Assembly (NCBI GenBank): GCA_022841365.1
Contig: JALHRP010000037.1
Coordinates: 1 to 40,661, forward strand
Length of the DNA stretch: 40,661 bases
Direction of reading: 5' to 3'
Origin: Chitinophagaceae bacterium
GTDB lineage: Bacteria; Bacteroidota; Bacteroidia; Chitinophagales; Chitinophagaceae
Part shown: positions 1 to 7,800 of the stretch, one piece after another
Position numbering within the stretch: the first letter of the stretch is position 1
How the letters are laid out: every line of letters begins with the position of its first letter
Made by a program: the position numbers and the translations under genes
The notes under the pieces: model-generated
Databases searched by the model: none
Told to the model about the DNA's origin: nothing
What the model saw: only the letters and a program-made list of their open reading frames with translations

Positions 1-1
1 C

Positions 2-1441
2 GGTGGTTTTTTAGTGGCCTATACCGATAAAGGAAAAAGCATTGCGTTAGACTACAGAGAAAAAGCTCCCGGTGCTGCGGGCAGAGACATGTATCTCGAT
101 GCAAACGGTAATGCACAAACCAACATGAGCCAGAATGGTCATTTGGCAAGTGGTGTACCCGGTACCGTTGCAGGTTTGTTTACAACACATCAATACGCCA
201 AACTTCCGTTTAAACAATTGATACAGCCGGCTATTGAACTGGCAGAAAAAGGTTTTGCCATTACAGAAGCCGAAGCAAAAAGTTTAAATGCATTGTTTGG
301 ACAGTTGGTGCAATACAATACAAAAGCACCGGCCTTTATTAAATACGGCGGATGGAAAGCCGGTGATACACTGGTACAGAAAGATCTGGCGAATACGCTT
401 AAACGCATACGGGATTTTGGACAGAAAGGTTTTTATGAAGGTGAAACAGCCCGTTTGATTGTAGCTGAAATGAAACGGGGTGGCGGCATCATTACTTTAG
501 CTGATCTCAAGAATTATAAAACTGCAGTACGGGAAGCGATGCTGTCGAAATATAAAGGTTATACCATCATCGGTATGCCATTGGTAAGCAGCGGCGGTAT
601 TTTAATACAGCAAATGATGGGGATGATTGAAAACAGAAATGTGGCTCAATATGGTTTTCACTCCTGGCAGGCTGTACAGTTGATGGTGGAGATAGAACGC
701 AGAGCTTATGCAGACAGAGCTGAGTTTTTAGGCGATAAAGATTTTGTGAAAGTACCAGTGAAAAAATTGACTTCACCCGACTACTTACGGCAACGCATGG
801 CCGATTATGATATGAACAAAGCGGGCAGCAGTAAAGTTACCACACATGGCAATGTACATCCGGAGAGTGAAGAAACCACCCATTTAAGTGTGTACGATAA
901 ATGGGGCAATGCTGTTTCTGTTACAACTACTTTAAACGGTGGTTATGGCAGCCGCACAGTAGTGGGCGGTGCAGGATTTTTTTTGAACAATGAAATGGAT
1001 GACTTCAGTATTAAACCCGGTGTACCAAATATGTATGGTGCATTGGGCACAGAAGCAAATGCTATAGCTCCAAACAAACGCATGCTCAGTTCAATGACGC
1101 CTACTATTGTGTTGAAAGACGGGAAACCGTATTTAGTGATTGGCTCACCAGGTGGCACAACTATTCCAACTCAACTGTATCAAATGCTGTTGAATGTGCT
1201 GGAGTTTAATTTGAGTACAGAAGATGCGGTGTGGAAACCAAAGTTTCATCACCAATGGTTGCCTGATGTGGTGTATGTTGAAAAAGGATTTCCGGCTGAT
1301 GTGGTTGCAAAACTGAAAGCAATGGGTTACGAAATAGTTGAACGTGGAAGCATCGGACGATTTGAAGCCATTAAAATTGTGAATAATAAAATTGAAGCAG
1401 TGGGTGATCGGCGTGGTGATGATCATGCAGAAGGATACTGA
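2..1441 (+). CDS. ggt: Gamma-glutamyltransferase (3' part, 5' end outside window)
   Basis: This is the C-terminal part of a gamma-glutamyltransferase, an N-terminal-nucleophile hydrolase of the periplasm or cell surface that cleaves or transfers the gamma-glutamyl group of glutathione and related peptides. The reading frame is open from the first bases of the window, so the true start lies upstream; the GTG at 14 is internal. The precursor cleaves itself before the nucleophilic threonine of a TTH motif (second Thr at 878-880), and the small subunit then continues with a DKWGNAVSVT stretch. Further family landmarks are LNNEMDDFS, which carries the aspartate that holds the substrate amino group, SSMTPT, and the GSPGG glycine loop. 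About 480 residues are visible of a usual 550-600. No internal stop or frameshift is seen. The family assignment is firm; the natural substrate is not shown. Confidence 0.95.
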   Translation, partial: GGFLVAYTDKGKSIALDYREKAPGAAGRDMYLDANGNAQTNMSQNGHLASGVPGTVAGLFTTHQYAKLPFKQLIQPAIELAEKGFAITEAEAKSLNALFGQLVQYNTKAPAFIKYGGWKAGDTLVQKDLANTLKRIRDFGQKGFYEGETARLIVAEMKRGGGIITLADLKNYKTAVREAMLSKYKGYTIIGMPLVSSGGILIQQMMGMIENRNVAQYGFHSWQAVQLMVEIERRAYADRAEFLGDKDFVKVPVKKLTSPDYLRQRMADYDMNKAGSSKVTTHGNVHPESEETTHLSVYDKWGNAVSVTTTLNGGYGSRTVVGGAGFFLNNEMDDFSIKPGVPNMYGALGTEANAIAPNKRMLSSMTPTIVLKDGKPYLVIGSPGGTTIPTQLYQMLLNVLEFNLSTEDAVWKPKFHHQWLPDVVYVEKGFPADVVAKLKAMGYEIVERGSIGRFEAIKIVNNKIEAVGDRRGDDHAEGY

Positions 1442-1447
1442 GTGAAT

Positions 1448-1489
1448 AGGCAATGGGCAATAGACAATAGACAAAAGACAATAAGCAAA
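1448..1489. repeat. Heptamer array 1, six units of RGRCAAT type
   Basis: Six consecutive 7-bp units run AGGCAAT, GGGCAAT, AGACAAT, AGACAAA, AGACAAT, AAGCAAA. They begin six bases after the ggt stop codon and fill 42 bp. The units are degenerate, but the 7-bp register is unbroken. No hairpin can form, so this is not a terminator. Confidence 0.8.
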
Positions 1490-1517
1490 TAAGAGCCCTT
1501 AACATAACACGCAAACT

Positions 1518-1558
1518 CATCACTCATCATTCATCACTCATCATTCATCTCTCATCAC
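1518..1558. repeat. Heptamer array 2, six units of CATCAYT type, abutting a start codon
   Basis: The units are CATCACT, CATCATT, CATCACT, CATCATT, CATCTCT and CATCAC(A). They can equally be read as a 14-bp unit repeated three times, the third copy differing at three positions. The last base of the sixth unit is the A of the ATG of the DinB-like gene, so the repeat occupies the place where a ribosome binding site would sit. No Shine-Dalgarno sequence is visible there. Confidence 0.8.
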
Positions 1559-2086
1559 ATGTCATTCGCAGAAACCTTTCTATCATCCTACATTAAACGC
1601 AGCAGTTATTACAAAGAGCTGGGCGATAAAACATTTGAACAATTGGCAGAAGCCGATTTTCATTATCAACCCAATAAAGAAAGTAACAGCATTGCCATCA
1701 TCATTCAACATATGGCAGGGAATATGCTCAGTCGCTTCACCAACTTTTTAACCGAAGACGGTGAGAAAGAATGGCGCAACAGAGATACGGAGTTTGAAGA
1801 ACAACAGTTATCAAAAGATCAGTTGCTGCAGAAATGGAACGAAGGATGGAACTGTTATCTGTCTGTTGTAAATAATTTAACGGAAGAAGATTTGTTGAAA
1901 ACAATTACGATCCGAAGCGAAGAACTAACTGTTGTTGATGCATTGAACAGACAGCTTGCCCATTATCCATATCATGTAGGGCAGATCGTTTATATTGGGC
2001 GGATGATCAGAGATGAGCAATGGAACAACTTATCTATTGCCAAAGGCAAATCAAACGATTTTAATACACAGATGAAAACAAAGTAA
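1559..2086 (+). CDS. DinB-like protein, DUF1572 type
   Basis: A 175-residue protein of the DinB/YfiT four-helix-bundle superfamily, DUF1572 branch. Members usually bind a divalent metal through three histidines, and some act as thiol-dependent transferases; the substrate here is unknown. Visible signs are SNSIAIIIQHMAGNM with His51, the downstream motif RQLAHYPYHVGQI with His135 and His139, and the conserved stretch GEKEWRNRDTEF between them. The length is normal for the family and the protein is soluble, with no signal peptide. The start is the first ATG after a heptamer array, with no Shine-Dalgarno sequence. The next gene follows after 18 bp on the same strand, which suggests co-transcription. 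Confidence 0.85.
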   Translation: MSFAETFLSSYIKRSSYYKELGDKTFEQLAEADFHYQPNKESNSIAIIIQHMAGNMLSRFTNFLTEDGEKEWRNRDTEFEEQQLSKDQLLQKWNEGWNCYLSVVNNLTEEDLLKTITIRSEELTVVDALNRQLAHYPYHVGQIVYIGRMIRDEQWNNLSIAKGKSNDFNTQMKTK

Positions 2087-2104
2087 CAAGCCCATCATCT
2101 TTTC

Positions 2105-3139
2105 ATGATTACAGTTTCTCAAATACCCGGCAGAACCACCCTCATTAACAATGAAGAGTATTTGTTCTTTTCAGGTTATTCTTATCTGGGTTTGGGAATA
2201 AACCAAACCTTTACTGACCTTGTAAAAAAAGGAATTGATCTATACGGAGTCGTTTATCCATCATCCCGCATCTCCAACACACAGCTCGATCTGTACACTG
2301 CCTTTGAAGAAAAGATGGCGCAATACACATCAGCAGATGCGGCTGCCTGTTTTTCTTCCGGCTTTTTATCTGCACGTACAGCAACAGAAGTAGTTTGTAA
2401 GCAGATGCAGGTGTACTGCATGCATCATACACATCCTGCATCATCAGCAACACATCAACTGAAAAAAATTCCTGATACACAAAGCTGGGATGCATTTTTA
2501 CAGGAGCGGGAAGAACAGCGTGAATTTACATTTGGTCTGGTGGCAGACAGCATCAACCCCACTCCTGGGCATATCAATGATTTTTCATTTTTACAGACAA
2601 CACCCCCACATTTCAACATCACACTGATCATTGATGATTCACATGGCATTGGCTGGCTGGGAAATAACGGTGAAGGTATCCGTTCAACATTATCACTTCC
2701 CTCAAACGTTGAACTGCTGCTCAACTTTTCACTATCAAAAGCATTTCATATCAACGGAGGTGCTGTTTGTGGATCGGCAAAATGGATCAATGAAATACGA
2801 AGCCATGTAAACTATACTACCAGCACACCCATGATGCCATCACTGGCCTATGCCTGGCTTAACAGTGAGCAGCTCTTTCTTGAACAAAGGCTTAAACTGA
2901 TAGAAAACATTGAATACTTGCTAAAGCTGCTAACAAACAATACATTTGTGGCCAACGAAGGAACGCCGGTGTTTGTTGCAGATAAAAAAGGGATTGCCCA
3001 TGATCTGCTCCAGCAAAAAGTGATCATTTCTTCTTTTGCTTATCCTCATCCTTACAGCAACCCCGTAAACAGGGTTGTATTGAATGCCCTCCATTTAAAA
3101 TCCGACCTTGAAAAGCTTGCCTTGTTATTGGGGCATTAA
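2105..3139 (+). CDS. BioF/KBL-like PLP-dependent aminotransferase-fold enzyme
   Basis: A 344-residue fold-type I PLP enzyme resembling the alpha-oxoamine synthase group (8-amino-7-oxononanoate synthase, glycine C-acetyltransferase). These enzymes condense an amino acid with an acyl thioester and release CO2. Visible motifs are YSYLGLG near residue 27, YPSSRISNTQLDLY near 51-64, DDSHGIGWLG (Asp177 and His180 match the PLP-contacting Asp and His of BioF), and SLSKAFHINGG with Lys212 as the expected Schiff-base lysine. It is about 40 residues shorter than BioF and lacks the usual N-terminal extension. No other biotin gene is nearby, so biotin synthesis is not supported by context. It lies 18 bp after the DinB-like gene and 14 bp before a barrel gene. 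The fold is certain; the reaction is not. Confidence 0.8.
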   Translation: MITVSQIPGRTTLINNEEYLFFSGYSYLGLGINQTFTDLVKKGIDLYGVVYPSSRISNTQLDLYTAFEEKMAQYTSADAAACFSSGFLSARTATEVVCKQMQVYCMHHTHPASSATHQLKKIPDTQSWDAFLQEREEQREFTFGLVADSINPTPGHINDFSFLQTTPPHFNITLIIDDSHGIGWLGNNGEGIRSTLSLPSNVELLLNFSLSKAFHINGGAVCGSAKWINEIRSHVNYTTSTPMMPSLAYAWLNSEQLFLEQRLKLIENIEYLLKLLTNNTFVANEGTPVFVADKKGIAHDLLQQKVIISSFAYPHPYSNPVNRVVLNALHLKSDLEKLALLLGH

Positions 3140-3153
3140 AAAAAATAAAAATC

Positions 3154-3798
3154 ATGAAAAAATTTATCTCTCTTTTGTTAACAGGTACCCTGTTTATGTC
3201 GTTTAGCTTTGCACAGGATCTTGGAAAAATTTATTATGGTGTAAAAGGCGGTTACAACTATGTGCTGTCTGCTTATACCGCCAGTAAAACAAATGCTGTA
3301 CATGGTGGTTATGCCGGCTTTATGATGAAGATCCCCTTTGAAAACCGTTTGCACTTTACACCACAGATTGATTTTAATTACCGTGGTATGCAGGCCGATT
3401 CGCTTCCTAAAAGTCAGTTCAGTAAAGTCACCGAATTTCAGGTACGTGTAATGCCATTGCTGCAAATTGATTTTAAACATCCCGATGAACATGCCAATAC
3501 ACTCTTTGTACAGTTTGGTCCATCGCTTGGTTTTGGACTGAAAGGCGATCAGGTAAAACAAGATGCTGCAGGCGTTCCCATCAGCGCAAAACTGAAATAT
3601 GGTTTTCAGGCATACGGACAGTTTGATGCCAACTGGCATGCTGGTCTCGGATATGAAACAAATGGAGGTTTACGCCTGTTGGTAGATTATGCGTATGGAT
3701 TGAGCAACATGATCAATACTGAATTTGGCCCTGTTTTAAAATATCATACCATCAGCGCAGGTGTTGGCTACTGGTTTGGCAAAAAGAAAACAAAATAA
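3154..3798 (+). CDS. PorT-like outer-membrane beta-barrel protein
   Basis: A 214-residue exported protein with a clear signal peptide (MKK start, hydrophobic stretch LLLTGTLFMSF, cleavage probably after SFA at residues 18-20). The mature part alternates aromatic and small residues in short strands, with glycine-rich turns (YYGVKGGYNY at the start, SAGVGYWFGKKK at the end), as in small 8-strand barrels of the PorT/OmpA-like outer-membrane beta-barrel family common in Bacteroidota. No OmpA-type peptidoglycan-binding domain follows. It starts 14 bp after the BioF-like gene and ends 34 bp before the bestrophin gene, so it probably belongs to their operon. Its cargo or function cannot be told from sequence. 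Confidence 0.75.
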   Translation: MKKFISLLLTGTLFMSFSFAQDLGKIYYGVKGGYNYVLSAYTASKTNAVHGGYAGFMMKIPFENRLHFTPQIDFNYRGMQADSLPKSQFSKVTEFQVRVMPLLQIDFKHPDEHANTLFVQFGPSLGFGLKGDQVKQDAAGVPISAKLKYGFQAYGQFDANWHAGLGYETNGGLRLLVDYAYGLSNMINTEFGPVLKYHTISAGVGYWFGKKKTK

Positions 3799-3832
3799 GT
3801 TTTATCTCTGTAAAAGAAATCAACAAGGATCT

Positions 3833-4720
3833 ATGATTCAGTACAATCCGAAAGACTGGTTCTTTTTTATTTTTCGTTTACACAAGGCCGATACCATCCG
3901 TAAACTTGCTTCGATGCTTGCGGCCATTGCTATTTACTCAGCTATTGTTGCTGTGCTGGAAGTAGAAGTATTTAAACTGTCTGATAATAATCATCTTAAA
4001 AACATTCCCATCATGCACGGCATGCTGGGATTTGTTATTTCGTTGCTGCTTGTTTTTCGCACCAACACAGCATATGATCGCTGGTGGGAAGGGCGAAAAC
4101 TCTGGGGTTCATTGGTGAATAACAGTCGAAATCTGGCGTTGAAACTCGCTGCCATACTGCCCGAAGAAGATAAAGAAGACCGCATTTTTTTCAGAAGGAT
4201 GATTGCCTTGTTTGCTTTCAGTTTAAGAAATCATCTCTCGCATGAAAGTACAAGAACAGAATTGTTTAATGAAGATGATCTGGGACATATGATTACACCG
4301 CTCGATGCGGAAAAACATATCCCTAACCAGATTGCTGCTCAAATTTTTAAAAAAGTTCAGCAATTATATAAAGCGGGAAAAATTACAGGCGATGAATTGA
4401 TTGTTCTGAATGCAGAGCTGCAATCTTTTACTGATATCTGCGGTGCCTGTGAACGCATCAAGAATACCCCCATCCCCTTTTCTTACAGTGTCTTTCTGAA
4501 AAAATTCATTTTCTTTTATGTGATGACCTTGCCCTTTGGATATGTATTCAGCATGGGCTATTATGTTGTTCCGGTGGTAACATTTATTTTTTATGTACTG
4601 GCGAGTCTGGAACTGGTGGCAGAAGAAATTGAAGATCCTTTTGGTGCAGATGCCAATGACCTGCCCACCGATAAAATTTCCAAGAATATTCAAAAACATG
4701 TAGCGGAAATCCTGCAGTAA
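3833..4720 (+). CDS. Bestrophin-family ion channel
   Basis: A 295-residue inner-membrane protein of the bestrophin/UPF0187 family. Bacterial homologues are pentameric ion channels, and one structurally studied member conducts cations. The hallmark segment is visible: SLLLVFRTNTAYDRWWEGR, then LWGSLVNNSRNLA. Hydrophobic segments lie near residues 22-40, 60-75, 218-238 and 240-260, and a conserved acidic stretch (EEIEDPFG) near the C-terminus matches the family. The start at 3833 is preferred over an upstream in-frame ATG at 3761, because AAGGA sits 3 bp upstream, the protein then begins with the usual MIQYNPKDW, and the longer form would overlap the upstream gene by 38 bp. It is the last gene of the probable operon that starts at 1559. 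Confidence 0.9.
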   Translation: MIQYNPKDWFFFIFRLHKADTIRKLASMLAAIAIYSAIVAVLEVEVFKLSDNNHLKNIPIMHGMLGFVISLLLVFRTNTAYDRWWEGRKLWGSLVNNSRNLALKLAAILPEEDKEDRIFFRRMIALFAFSLRNHLSHESTRTELFNEDDLGHMITPLDAEKHIPNQIAAQIFKKVQQLYKAGKITGDELIVLNAELQSFTDICGACERIKNTPIPFSYSVFLKKFIFFYVMTLPFGYVFSMGYYVVPVVTFIFYVLASLELVAEEIEDPFGADANDLPTDKISKNIQKHVAEILQ

Positions 4721-4794
4721 AGAGGCTGATAACTATCGGGTATCTTCTATTTTTTTTGGCTCTCCGTTTCGGTTTCGTTAAGATTGGTATTGAA

Positions 4795-4826
4795 TTTGCC
4801 ATAACCTGCTGAATTAGTTATTTTTA
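4795..4826 (+). promoter_or_regulatory. Predicted Bacteroidota promoter for the TamB-type gene
   Basis: TTTG at 4795-4798 is followed after 20 bp by TATTTTTA at 4819-4826, a 7 of 8 match to the Bacteroidota -7 element TAnnTTTG. The ATG at 4837 would then have a very short leader. The same TATTTTTA variant occurs in front of the lipoprotein gene at 17504. Confidence 0.4.
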
Positions 4827-4836
4827 CACCCAATAC

Positions 4837-7800
4837 ATGTTGGCCAGAAAAATCTTTAAAATACTATCCCGTGTACTTCTTGTTCTGTTACTGCTGCTCA
4901 TTGCAGTATGGCTGCTTGTTCAAACATCCTGGGTTCAAAACTACATTGCGGGGAGAGTATCTAAAAGTTTATCAAAAAGTCTGCAAACTGAAGTTTCAGT
5001 AAAGCATGTTGATTTTTCACTGTTTAATAAAATGCTGGTTGAAGGTGTTTTGGTGAAAGACCGCAGCAAAGACACGCTGGTATATATTGGCCGTGCAGGT
5101 GTAAATATTACAGACTGGTTTTTTATAAAGGATAAAATTGAACTGAAATATGTGTCGCTTGAACAGACTAATTTTTATCTGCACCGCACAGATACGGTTT
5201 GGAATTACCAGTTTCTGATTGATTACTTTTCTTCTTCCGGCCCTGCAGATACAACCAAAAAAGGGATTGACCTCAGTTTGAAAAAAGTGGAGCTGAAACA
5301 GATTCAGATTATGCAGAAAGATGAATGGCGTGGCCAAACCATGCATGGAAAAATCGGTTATCTGCTGTTGGATCTTAATACATTTGATTTGAACAATAAA
5401 AAAATTGATGCTGAAGTACTGGATATTGTTTCTCCATATTTCAGCATATTAGATTACAAAGGAAACCGACCTCCTGTAACCGCCAGAACAGAAGAATCGT
5501 TTCATGAAAAAGAAATCATTGAACACTGGAATAAAGCAGGCTGGCAAATAACAGCAAAGACCATCAACATCAGTAATGGTGAGTTTAAAAACAACCGTTC
5601 AACGCAACGTGAACCATACTCCTTTTTTGACGGTGCACATATTCAATTCAAAAACATCAAAGGAGCTTTTACCAACTTCCGGTTTATTGGTGACAGTGTG
5701 CAGACAACGATGAAAGTATCTGCAACAGAACGCAGTGGTTTTGAAATAAAAAAAATGAATGCTGACATGATCTGGCATCCTGCAGGGATGGAGTTTAAGC
5801 AACTGGATATTGAAACAAACAAAAGCCGGCTCAAAGATTACTTTGCCATGAAGTATTCTCAGTTTACACACGACATGGATCAGTTTTTAACGCATGTGGT
5901 AATGGAGGGTAATTTTGAAGACAGTGAAATACACAGTGACGATATTGCTTTTTTTGCACCGCAATTAAAAGACTGGAACGATAAAATTTCAATCAAAGGA
6001 AAAGTAAGAGGAACGGTGAACCACCTCAAGGGGAATGATGTAATCATCACCACCTTAAAACAAACAATTTTTGATGGCAATTTTACAATGGATGGGTTGC
6101 CGGATATCAATGAAACGTTTCTTGATCTCAAAGCCAACCGTCTTGAAACAAGTTACAGCGATGCAGTTGCCATCTATCCGGGAATAAAAAAAATCACTTA
6201 CCCCGATCTTGCCAAAATCAACTACCTGAAGTTTAAAGGATCTTATACCGGTTACTTCAAAGACTTTGTAACCTATGGAACTATTGAAACCAATCTGGGA
6301 AATCTGGTTACAGATATCAACCTTAAGTTACCCAAAAATAGCGAAGCGATTTATTCGGGTAAATTGAAAACAACCGGATTTGCATTGGGCACATTTATTA
6401 AAGATCCGTTGTTTGGAAACATTGTCATGGATGGCACATTAAAAGGAAGAGGGTTTAATCCACGCACTTTATTTGCTGAAGTTGATGGAAACATTCAATC
6501 GTTTTATGTAAACGGATACACCTACAGGAACATTGATGCAAAAGGAATTTATGAAAAACAAAAATTTGACGGAGCACTTGTTGTAAACGACAGCAACCTG
6601 GCCATCAATGTTACCGGTATCATCAACCTGAATAAAGACACACCTGTATATCAATTAACCGGAGATATTTATAAACTGAATTTTAAACAACTCGGTCTTT
6701 CAAAAAGTAATTTATCATTTAAAGCAAAGGTTGATTTTGATTTTAAAGGGAAAACCATTGATGACTTTTTAGGTATTGCCACCATACAACAGGCCGTATT
6801 AACAAACGACACTTCAACAGTACTTTTTGAATACGTAACGCTATCATCAGCAGTTGTAAACGGAACAAAAGAATTAACACTGCGCAGCAATGAGGCCGAT
6901 GCAACGCTTCGGGGAAAATTTACCATTCTTGATTTACCTGTTACCACTACTTCTTTTTTACACATCTATTTTCCGGCATACATACCTGTACCAAAGAAAA
7001 AAGTACTGAATCAGGATTTTACATTTGATGTTGCTACAAAAAACATTGCTCCCTTTATTTCATTGCTCAATATTCCTGTAAGCGGTTTCGATAACAGTAC
7101 CATCAAAGGCCGCATCAGCACCGTTGAGAACAAGTTTGATATTGAAACAATGGTACCTGCGTTTAAATACAAAGACATTGCTTTTAACTATGCACAAATA
7201 ACAGGTACTGGAGATAATGCACGCCTTAACCTTTCCGGCACATTAGATGAAGTACGTTTCACAGATAGTTTAAGTTTACCACAAACATCTTTTAAATTAT
7301 CAGCCGCCAACGACACCGGCTCAGTAAATATTAAAACAAGTGCATCGCAAACCCTGAAAGATGCCAACCTCAATGCACGCATCAAAACCAGCAAAGATGG
7401 AATCGGTATAATTTTTCAACCCTCTACCCTTGTGGTGAATGATAAAATCTGGAACATCGAAAATAACAGCGATTTGTTTATTGGCCGCACAAGAATAAAT
7501 TCAGGCGGCATGAGGCTTACATCCGGTACAGAAGAAATACTTGCTTATACACAACCCTCGGGCACAGGCAATCATGATGATTTTATTGTAGAGCTTACAA
7601 AAGTTCATATGGATGATATCATCCCCTACTTTTTAAAAGACCCAAGGCTCGAAGGAGCTGTATCAGGGAAAGTAGAAGTGATGAACCCTTACGGCAAAAT
7701 GAGTGTAGAAGCCAATTTAACTGCAGATGGTTTCCGGTTGAATAATGATTCAATTGGTCAGGTAAAAATCAGCGGCAACTATAACCCGGAGAGTGGAGAC

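Noticed and set aside
1145-1474. Minus-strand frame of 109 codons over the end of the ggt gene
   Set aside because: It is antisense to a clear enzyme gene, crosses the heptamer array and shows no recognisable protein features.
3761-3832. Upstream in-frame ATG that would lengthen the bestrophin protein by 24 residues
   Set aside because: It would overlap the barrel gene by 38 bp, and its extra residues are unlike the family. The ATG at 3833 has AAGGA just upstream.
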